The notes under the pieces are model-generated. The model did not search any database, was not told the origin of the DNA, and was given only the letters and a program-made list of their open reading frames with translations. Source: Candidatus Acidiferrum typicum (lineage in GTDB: Bacteria > Acidobacteriota > Terriglobia > Acidiferrales > UBA7541). Taken from it: a DNA stretch of 12,649 nucleotides. This document shows, piece after piece, positions 7,996 through 12,649 of this stretch; position 1 is the stretch's first letter, and every line of letters starts with the position of its first letter. Location: contig DLMH01000127.1 of assembly GCA_002478115.1 (NCBI GenBank), positions 1 through 12,649 of the forward strand, given 5' to 3'. Position numbers and translations under genes: made by a program.

Positions 7996-8862
7996 CTAGG
8001 CAGCGCAAGGTAGGCCTAGCTCCTGCTCGCGCTGGCATCCACTGAGAATTATCTTTACCGTGGTCGCAATCGTCTCGACTGCCTGAAGCAGCATGGCAGG
8101 AGTAACGCTGTAGGTCGCTAGGTAAAAATCTGATGGCGACTTAATTCCGAAATACGAGCAAACGACGTAGGCCGTAGCCTCAGCCTCCAGTTCTCGCTGT
8201 TTCTTGTCGATTTCCTTCCCGTCGCGGGTAGTAATCTTCTTGCCGTCATCTGACCAGTGCAACAGCGAATGCGCGATTTCATGGGCTAGCGTTGCAGCTT
8301 GCGTCGTTACATCCGTCTCGCTCGTTCTAATCTCGATTTCCGTCCCCCTAGACGTGCCAGCCGCGCCATTCAGCTTGCACTTTTCGACGAACTGAACTGA
8401 GATGCCGCGAGACTCCGCAAAGCCCAACAGTCGATTGAGCATGTATTCTCCGCGTTCGCCTACAGACTTCGTTGGCAGCTCTGGCAATGGAGTACCATCC
8501 GTTTGCGAAATGTCGAAGACGTATACCACTTTGAACCAAATGCGAGTGGTTTCAGCGTCGTTTCCATCTGCCATCTGGCTGTTGTCCTTGAAGAACATCG
8601 GTGCGAGAATGGCAATCCCTTTCTCTCCCTTCCGGACATAGCGTCCACACTTCAACCAGGTATGGAATCCACCCACGAAACTCGCGTCTGGTTTCTGACG
8701 CCAGATGAGCATCTGGTTATGCCAGGAGTAATCCCAGAACGCGGCAGACGTTTTCAGGTAATCGCGGAATTGCTGAGACTGCCTTGCTGCGTCGGTCTCT
8801 TGCGCAAGTTGTTCTATTGTGCGTCGAATGCCAGAGTTTAATTCCGTTGCTTTGTTTTCCAT
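7996..8862 (-). CDS. ArdC-like antirestriction protein (ssDNA-binding + zincin metalloprotease)
   Basis: ArdC family proteins are carried by conjugative plasmids and integrative elements. They bind single-stranded DNA through an N-terminal domain, carry a C-terminal metalloprotease domain, and protect incoming DNA from restriction. Here the N-terminal ArdC domain is seen in SWHNQMLIWRQKPDASFVGG followed by FHTWLKCGRYVRKGEKGIAI. The C-terminal zincin has AHEIAHSLLHW (HExxH at about residues 194-198) and the downstream ELEAEATAY helix that supplies the third zinc ligand. The ATG at 8862 (MENKATELN) is chosen because GGGAGGGC sits just before it. An ATG at 8916 in the same frame would add 18 unlikely residues. 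The 288-residue protein appears complete. It sits on the 5' side of the tRNA-Val core, so it probably belongs to a mobile element on that side. The host target is unknown. Confidence 0.82.
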   Translation of the reverse strand: MENKATELNSGIRRTIEQLAQETDAARQSQQFRDYLKTSAAFWDYSWHNQMLIWRQKPDASFVGGFHTWLKCGRYVRKGEKGIAILAPMFFKDNSQMADGNDAETTRIWFKVVYVFDISQTDGTPLPELPTKSVGERGEYMLNRLLGFAESRGISVQFVEKCKLNGAAGTSRGTEIEIRTSETDVTTQAATLAHEIAHSLLHWSDDGKKITTRDGKEIDKKQRELEAEATAYVVCSYFGIKSPSDFYLATYSVTPAMLLQAVETIATTVKIILSGCQREQELGLPCAA

Positions 8863-9367
8863 GTTGCCCTCCCGCGATTCGGGATGGCAACCGAGTGGCC
8901 AGTTTGTTTTTGCCAATGAATACAGCGGGAGAGCCCTTCGAACGGAGATAACGTGAGATTTTTCTCGCTAGGTTTAGGCTTATCGCTCGGGGGGTGGCCA
9001 TCGAATGAGGGATGGGACCCGCGGGCGAGAAAATTTTAGAAATTTGGCCGGGGCCGCAGTCGGGTCAATGAGCGTTAACGCCTGATAGAAACAGTTGACG
9101 TGTGTTCTGCTGCTTATCGCGGCACGGCAGAATCGTCCTTTCGACGTTCTTCCCGAAAATTTGTTGTTGCTGGCGAGCGCGGCCAGAATGCGCGCATTCA
9201 CTTCACGCCACGTTAGATTACCGCCACCTTGACTCTCGGCATACCGACCAGCGCGGCCGTTATGGCCGTGTAATGCAGAAACTCTCTGCGATTCATGGAT
9301 TAGATAACCCCCGCTCGCACTGTATCCAACACAGGGGTGTATGCTGTATGCCAGATGGGAAGGCAAA
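8863..9367. other. Intergenic region with gene debris
   Basis: About 500 bp lie between the ArdC start and the secreted proline-rich protein. The ArdC ribosome site is at 8863-8874. A TAT signal stub lies on the minus strand at 9213-9296 (listed separately). A second minus-strand frame around 8980-9210 (LTWREVNARILAALASNN) is open but unrecognised and may be more of the same broken gene. A ribosome site GGGAAGG at 9357-9363 serves the gene starting at 9368. I saw no tRNA, integrase or repeat that would mark the right edge of the mobile element. Confidence 0.4.
9213..9296 (-). pseudogene. Twin-arginine signal peptide stub of a lost exported protein
   Basis: The ATG at 9296 opens a 27-codon frame beginning MNRREFLHYTAITAALVG. 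This is an almost textbook TAT signal: a short polar n-region, RR-x-F-L and a hydrophobic h-region. It then reads PRVKVAVI and stops at TAA 9215-9213. Mature TAT substrates are hundreds of residues long, so this is a stub left by deletion or frameshift. A few in-frame-looking residues in a neighbouring frame downstream are not recognisable. There is no strong ribosome site. Confidence 0.5.
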
Positions 9368-10366
9368 ATGGGCATCCTGAATCCTGGGCCCAATCCAAGG
9401 AATGATCATCGAAGTTTTTACTGGGGTCGGAGATTCGCTTGTCTCGGCGCGCTCTTCTCCCTGTTTCTGATTGCTTCGATTTCCCTGACTGCGCAAAGTG
9501 GATCGTCCGCGCAGCCGCCCGCAACACAATCGCAATCGCAAGGGCAGAGCGCGCCTCCTTGCTCCAACGCTCCCCCCATCTTGAAACGAGGCTCGCAGCC
9601 GGATCTGCCTCCCTGTCCCGACCCGCCGCCGGACGCTTCGCCCCCTGCGGACACCGTACGCTCAGGTTTGCCGAATCCCGCCGCACCCTTGATCGAAAGG
9701 GCCAGAGACGCGGCGCTTCAGTTTTCACAAAAGCTTCCCAATTTTATTTGCGAGGAGTACATGGCGCGGTATGCCCAGCAGGGCGAAGACAAAAGGCTCC
9801 TGGACCTGGTTTCGGCTGAAGTCACGTACAACAAGGGACAAGAAAGTTATCGCAACGTCAAGCTCGATCAGCACCCCACGGATAAGGGCATCGAGCAACT
9901 AAATGGCTCCTGGTCCGTGGGAGAATTTGCCTCCACACTGCTCGATCTTTTTTCTCCTTATACGGACGCGCAGTTCCAGCCCGGCGGTGTGTCTCGCATT
10001 GCGGGTCAATATGCCAAGATTTACGACTTTCGAGTGCGGAGTGAAAATTCGCATTGGAGGGTGCAGGCCGAGTCGCAGACTCTGCATCCGGCTTACCAAG
10101 GCTCCGTATGGGTGGATCCGGAAACCGCGCGCGTCTTGCGCATCGAGATGCAGGCCGTCAACATCCCGTCGGAGTTCCCGATGGATAGGGTCGAATCCGC
10201 GGTGGATTATTCCTACGTGACCATTGCCGGGGCCTCAGTTCTGCTTCCCGCCCACGCCGAGAGCTTGGGCTGTGAGCGGGGCAGCCCAGGGTGCAGCCAC
10301 AACACCATCGATTTCCGCAATTATCACGAATTCAAAGTCAACTCCAGGATTGTTGGGGTGAAGTAG
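9368..10366 (+). CDS. Secreted proline-rich protein of unknown function
   Basis: I cannot assign a named family. The ATG at 9368 is preferred over one at 9341 because GGGAAGG lies four bases upstream. The 332-residue product has a basic n-region and a hydrophobic segment (~22-42, LGALFSLFLIASISLTAQ), so it is probably a signal peptide cut after TAQ. A low-complexity Q/S/P-rich linker follows to about residue 95, with two cysteines. The globular part (~105-332) begins with AALQFSQKLPNFICEEYMARY. Acidobacterial exported proteins with such a beta-strand-rich fold, and phrases like SVWVDPETARVLRIEM, resemble outer-membrane lipoprotein-sorting or LolA-like domains, but that is a guess. Two C-terminal cysteines (CERGSPGC) could form a disulfide. 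It stands alone on the plus strand and appears intact. Confidence 0.8.
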   Translation: MGILNPGPNPRNDHRSFYWGRRFACLGALFSLFLIASISLTAQSGSSAQPPATQSQSQGQSAPPCSNAPPILKRGSQPDLPPCPDPPPDASPPADTVRSGLPNPAAPLIERARDAALQFSQKLPNFICEEYMARYAQQGEDKRLLDLVSAEVTYNKGQESYRNVKLDQHPTDKGIEQLNGSWSVGEFASTLLDLFSPYTDAQFQPGGVSRIAGQYAKIYDFRVRSENSHWRVQAESQTLHPAYQGSVWVDPETARVLRIEMQAVNIPSEFPMDRVESAVDYSYVTIAGASVLLPAHAESLGCERGSPGCSHNTIDFRNYHEFKVNSRIVGVK

Positions 10367-10375
10367 ACCGTAGCA

Positions 10376-10478
10376 ACGCTATCACCGACAGTCACTGCGG
10401 GCCGTAACCGTCGTAACATCCCCATTACACTCATCATGCCCCGGCCCGTGGGTTTTGAGTGTAATCGCCTGATAGCGT
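10376..10478. repeat. Nested inverted repeat between two secreted-protein genes
   Basis: Two perfect inverted pairs are nested. The outer pair is ACGCTATCA (10376-10384) with TGATAGCGT (10470-10478); the inner pair is ATTACACTCA (10424-10433) with TGAGTGTAAT (10456-10465). The inner loop is GC-rich (CCCCGGCCCGTGGG). It starts 10 bases after the stop of the preceding gene. There is no U-run after either stem, so it is not a standard intrinsic terminator. It may be a REP/MITE-like element or a structured RNA. Confidence 0.55.
10416..10433 (+). repeat. Dispersed repeat, copy 1 (ACATCCCCATTACACTCA)
   Basis: This 18-mer recurs with one difference at 12348-12365 and in a shorter, diverged form at 11822-11837. 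Here it forms the left arm of the inner stem of the nested inverted repeat. Three intergenic copies within 2 kb suggest a small repeat family and not chance. Confidence 0.5.
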
Positions 10479-10486
10479 CAACCAAT

Positions 10487-10516
10487 TTGGAAAATAGTTG
10501 TACTTCGGAGTAAATT
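10487..10516 (+). promoter_or_regulatory. Possible sigma-70-type promoter for the DUF3224 gene
   Basis: TTGGAA (10487-10492) and TAAATT (10511-10516) are separated by 18 bases, about 84 bases before the ATG at 10600. The hexamers are only partial matches, and the call rests on position as much as sequence. Confidence 0.25.
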
Positions 10517-10599
10517 GCTGTCGTGAAAGCGAACACTCATCGGGAGAGTTCGAGCTGGGATCAAGAATTCAGTAAGTTGCATTTCGGGGGGATACGAGA

Positions 10600-11076
10600 A
10601 TGAGATTCGCAATGGCAGCGGCGGTGATGAGTCTCGCGCTGAGTGTCGCAGCCCAGAAGGAGATGCACATGGTCCATGCCAAAGGTTCTTTCGACATCAA
10701 AATGACTCCGGCCGAACCAACCGACTTCGAGAAGGCGAACGACATTACTCGGTTCACATCCGACAAGACTTGGCACGGTGACTTCGAAGGCGTCAGCCAT
10801 GGAGAAATGATCACTGGCTCGACCGCGAGCACCGGCTCCTTGGCCTACGTTGCTATTGAGCGCATGACAGGCAAGCTTAACGGCCGACAGGGCAGCTTCA
10901 CCTTCGTGCACCGCGCCAGCATGATGAAAGGCGATGCCCCCTCTGCGGGAGAGCTGAGCGTGACGGTTGTACCCAATTCCGGCACTGGAGAACTGGCCGG
11001 ACTCACTGGCTCGCTCATGGTCCATATCGACGCTCAGGGTAAACACACTTGGACCTTCGATTATTCGCTCCCGTAG
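10600..11076 (+). CDS. Secreted DUF3224 domain protein
   Basis: The 158-residue protein has a signal peptide (MRFAMAAAVMSLALSVAAQ), then a DUF3224 domain over nearly its whole length. Recognisable family blocks are KGSFDIKMTP near 28-37, DKTWHGDFEGVSHGEM near 55-70, YVAIERMTGKLNGRQGSFTF near 83-102 and SVTVVPNSGTGELAGLTGS near 119-137. The family is a small beta-barrel-like fold of unknown function, often cytosolic. The signal peptide here places this copy in the periplasm or outside. A G-run (GGGGGG, about eight bases before ATG) serves as ribosome site. The upstream gap holds the nested inverted repeat and a possible promoter. The gene looks complete; no substrate can be named. Confidence 0.87.
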   Translation: MRFAMAAAVMSLALSVAAQKEMHMVHAKGSFDIKMTPAEPTDFEKANDITRFTSDKTWHGDFEGVSHGEMITGSTASTGSLAYVAIERMTGKLNGRQGSFTFVHRASMMKGDAPSAGELSVTVVPNSGTGELAGLTGSLMVHIDAQGKHTWTFDYSLP

Positions 11077-11234
11077 CCGTCCGTGTCTGCACCCACCAAA
11101 TGACGCACAACAGAGGCGGGAGCGCGACGCTAGCGGGGCGGGAGAGATCAATGCGTATAATCGCCTCGTTTCGCCAACTGACCCGTCTGAATTCGCCGCG
11201 ATTCAAAAGCGCAGGTGTGCTAACTTTTCTAACC

Positions 11235-11792
11235 ATGCGACGACCAGTCCTAATCGTCATTGACATGGTGAATGATTTTCTTGAGAAATGGTTACCGGCC
11301 CCGAAGCAGCAGCTGGTCCGGTCGATCAACGACCTCGTTGGCCTTATGCGTCAACATGGGCACCCAATCATTTGGGTTCGCCAGGAGTTCGAGTCTGATC
11401 TCAGCGATGCCTTTCCAGAAATGAGAACTAAGGGTATTCGGATCACCATCAAAGGGACGAGCGGATGCCAGATTGCCGCTGATCTGGCGGTTGCTTCATC
11501 AGACCCCGTGCTGATAAAGAAACGGTACAGCGCCTTCTATCAGACCGAGCTTGATCAGTTGCTCCGACGACTACGGCCTGACGCAATTATTCTTGCCGGA
11601 ATTAATACGCACGCTTGCATCCGGGTGACGGCGATTGATGCATATCAGAGAGACTGGGAAACTATTGTGGCGGCGGACTGCGTCGGTTCCTACGACCGAG
11701 AACACCATGACATTTCGATGAAGTACATGAAAGACAAAATCGCCGCCATTATGAGCAACCAAGAAATTCTCACTGCACTTGAAGCAAATTAG
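11235..11792 (+). CDS. Isochorismatase-like cysteine hydrolase
   Basis: The 185-residue alpha/beta protein has the cysteine hydrolase triad of the isochorismatase/nicotinamidase superfamily: D10 (LIVIDMVNDF), K95 (PVLIKKRYSAF) and C128 in AGINTHACIRVTA, with the non-proline turn before the hydrolase motif. The spacing matches the family's usual ~180-200 residues. It likely hydrolyses a small amide or carbamoyl-type substrate in the cytosol; which one cannot be read from sequence. The start is ambiguous. The ATG at 11235 fits where homologues begin but has no ribosome site. The in-frame ATG at 11151 has GGGAG six bases upstream and would add 28 residues that look like no domain. No neighbour suggests a pathway. 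The gene appears intact and ends 124 bases before the DUF983 gene. Confidence 0.88.
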   Translation: MRRPVLIVIDMVNDFLEKWLPAPKQQLVRSINDLVGLMRQHGHPIIWVRQEFESDLSDAFPEMRTKGIRITIKGTSGCQIAADLAVASSDPVLIKKRYSAFYQTELDQLLRRLRPDAIILAGINTHACIRVTAIDAYQRDWETIVAADCVGSYDREHHDISMKYMKDKIAAIMSNQEILTALEAN

Positions 11793-11821
11793 ACAGTCCG
11801 CGTTGTCGTCGCTCTTGCAAA

Positions 11822-11837
11822 ATCCCGATTACGCTCA
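11822..11837 (+). repeat. Dispersed repeat, copy 2 (ATCCCGATTACGCTCA)
   Basis: This 16-base segment differs by one base from the core of the copy at 12348-12365. It lies 30 bases after the hydrolase stop codon. Confidence 0.4.
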
Positions 11838-11862
11838 TTGATGGGTTGCTGAGCGGATTCGC

Positions 11863-11885
11863 GTTGACCCCCAACGTTGGTCAAC
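11863..11885. promoter_or_regulatory. Operator-like palindrome upstream of the DUF983 gene
   Basis: GTTGACC (11863-11869) and GGTCAAC (11879-11885) are perfect inverted 7-mers around a 9-base centre that includes AACGTT. The 3' arm ends 31 bases before the TTG start at 11917. There is no U-run after it. The size and position suit a repressor-binding site or a hairpin in the leader; nothing identifies the regulator. Confidence 0.35.
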
Positions 11886-11916
11886 CGCAATTGTTCGTAT
11901 CCACTATCATTCGTTC

Positions 11917-12288
11917 TTGTCCCATTCTCGTCCATCCGCCTTGCGCAGCATCTTCGGCCAGCTTTGTCCTCGATGCCGATCTGCGAGAATTTTCCGTTCT
12001 TCCATTTATTGGGGCTTCCCCAAAATGCATGATTGCTGTCCGACGTGCGGTCTCCACTTCAATCGCGAGCCGGGATATTTTCTCGGTGCGATGTACATCA
12101 GTTACGGCTTGGCCCTCGCCTTCACCTTTGTTCTTGGCGCCGCCCTCTGGGCCCTGACCGGTTGGCGTTTGGACAGGATTGCAATCTGGGCGGTCTTGTT
12201 GTTCCTGCCCTTCGCCCCCATGCTGACGTTTCTTTCACGTGTGCTTTGGATTTATCTCGATCAAAAGATCGATCCAGAACCCTTCTAG
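11917..12288 (+). CDS. DUF983 zinc-ribbon membrane protein
   Basis: The 123-residue protein has an N-terminal cytosolic zinc ribbon (C17-x2-C20 and C41-x2-C44) followed by the family signature PGYFLGAMYISYGLALAF. Two transmembrane helices follow (~57-81 and ~86-113), with a charged DQKIDPEPF tail. DUF983 proteins are short inner-membrane proteins of unknown role; some lie near cytochrome oxidase genes, but none are here. Translation must begin at the TTG at 11917 or another TTG at 11941, since no ATG or GTG precedes the first cysteine pair. The ribosome site is weak. An operator-like palindrome lies just upstream. The gene appears complete and is followed closely by a ribosome site and a TAT stub. 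Confidence 0.85.
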   Translation: MSHSRPSALRSIFGQLCPRCRSARIFRSSIYWGFPKMHDCCPTCGLHFNREPGYFLGAMYISYGLALAFTFVLGAALWALTGWRLDRIAIWAVLLFLPFAPMLTFLSRVLWIYLDQKIDPEPF

Positions 12289-12303
12289 GAGGTGCTCCAA
12301 TCA

Positions 12304-12378
12304 ATGAACGCAGAGCATTCTTGCGCTCGCTGGCGTTGGCTGGTGAAACATCCCCATTACGCTCAACACCCGAGCTGA
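12304..12378 (+). pseudogene. Frameshifted TAT signal peptide stub
   Basis: AGGAGG overlaps the DUF983 stop codon, followed by ATG at 12304. As read, the ATG gives a meaningless 24-codon peptide (MNAEHSCARWRW) ending at TGA 12376-12378. Adding one base after ATGAAC would give MNRRAFLRSLALAG, a classic twin-arginine signal, and the shifted frame indeed encodes ERRAFLRSLALAG without a start codon. About 40 bases on, the dispersed repeat ACATCCCCATTACGCTCA begins and the coding-like character ends. It is read as the stub of a lost exported protein, joined to the repeat. Confidence 0.4.
12348..12365 (+). repeat. Dispersed repeat, copy 3 (ACATCCCCATTACGCTCA)
   Basis: It is identical to the copy at 10416-10433 except for one G/A change. 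It follows directly after the TAT stub, and a partial inverted arm (CCCGAGCTGACGGGCG) lies just downstream. Confidence 0.5.
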
Positions 12379-12486
12379 CGGGCGAACTGACGGCGCCGCA
12401 AGCTTGTGAAATCGGCTGGTTACGACAGTCATTGCAAGAGGTGCATCAATGTGAGAGATAATCCCTCGGAGGTGCAGGAGGAAAGC

Positions 12487-12606
12487 ATGGTTGTCTCCAG
12501 CTCGATCACGGGACATATCAATGGCCCGGTCACTTGGCGAGAAGTCACTGTGCTGGCGATCGTAGTTGTAGTGCTCTACTACTGCAAGCGCCGATACAAA
12601 TATTAA
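12487..12606 (+). CDS. Small single-span membrane protein, unknown
   Basis: I recognise no family. AGGAGG lies seven bases before the ATG at 12487, one of the best ribosome sites in the window. It opens a 39-codon frame: a polar N-terminus (MVVSSSITGHINGPVTWREV), one hydrophobic helix (~21-33, VTVLAIVVVVLYY), then a strongly basic tail CKRRYKY. By the positive-inside rule the C-terminus would be cytosolic. The same frame is open from a GTG at 12406, adding a Cys/His-bearing N-terminus (HCKRCINVRDN), but that start has no ribosome site. The gene may be a real small protein or the surviving tail of a longer gene. Confidence 0.4.
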   Translation: MVVSSSITGHINGPVTWREVTVLAIVVVVLYYCKRRYKY

Positions 12607-12649
12607 GGCCAATCTGTTTGTCTTGTTAGGTCGCTCAACTGGCGAAAAA

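Noticed and set aside
8960..9033. TTTTCTCGC / GCGAGAAAA inverted pair
   Set aside because: Nine bases with a 56-base loop in AT-skewed patches; could easily be chance and ties to no gene boundary.
11049..11234. Longer N-terminus of the cysteine hydrolase from 11049
   Set aside because: The first part overlaps the DUF3224 coding end and resembles no domain; homologues start near 11235.
1..12649. CRISPR array or cas operon, prompted by the Cas4-like fold
   Set aside because: No regularly spaced direct repeats and no other cas genes are present; the Cas4-like fold belongs to the TM0106-type fusion.

Overview
The window looks like soil Acidobacteriota DNA, probably Terriglobia-like. The evidence is family-level recognition only: a long Ser/Thr kinase with a TolB-like and TPR sensor half whose N-terminus ([21 protein letters not shown]) is typical of that phylum, several secreted proteins cut after '..AQ', and DUF3224 and DUF983 genes. 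No marker gene is present, so the assignment is an inference.

Layout. Positions 1-3,212 hold a broken MmcQ/YjbR-like gene and the large kinase, both on the minus strand. Positions 3,450-6,556 hold a two-gene minus-strand unit: a small putative membrane/secreted protein overlaps by 7 bases a 921-residue protein that joins a RecB/Cas4-like TM0106-type nuclease region, a DEDD RNase H-like domain, a zinc ribbon and an IS66-like DDE transposase in one frame. This fusion is the most unusual coding object in the window. Positions 6,557-8,862 are mobile-element territory: an N-terminally incomplete tyrosine integrase, then eight bases later a clean 45-nt 3' half of a tRNA-Val(GAC) gene (an attachment-site core), short direct repeats, and an ArdC-like antirestriction protein (ssDNA-binding domain plus HEIAH zincin). 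The tRNA fragment is oriented as in an attP or a junction between tandem elements, not as a simple distal attachment scar.

Positions 8,863-12,649 look like ordinary accessory chromosome: a secreted proline-rich protein, a secreted DUF3224 protein, an isochorismatase-like cysteine hydrolase, a DUF983 membrane protein and a 39-codon membrane peptide. Between them are decayed pieces, including two stubs encoding twin-arginine (TAT) signal peptides, and intergenic repeats: a nested inverted repeat and three copies of a motif ACATCCCCATTACRCTCA. The genes on the right do not form an obvious pathway. The common theme of 3.2-9.3 kb is insertion, integration and gene decay. No rRNA, complete tRNA, CRISPR array or complete conventional IS with recognisable terminal repeats was seen.
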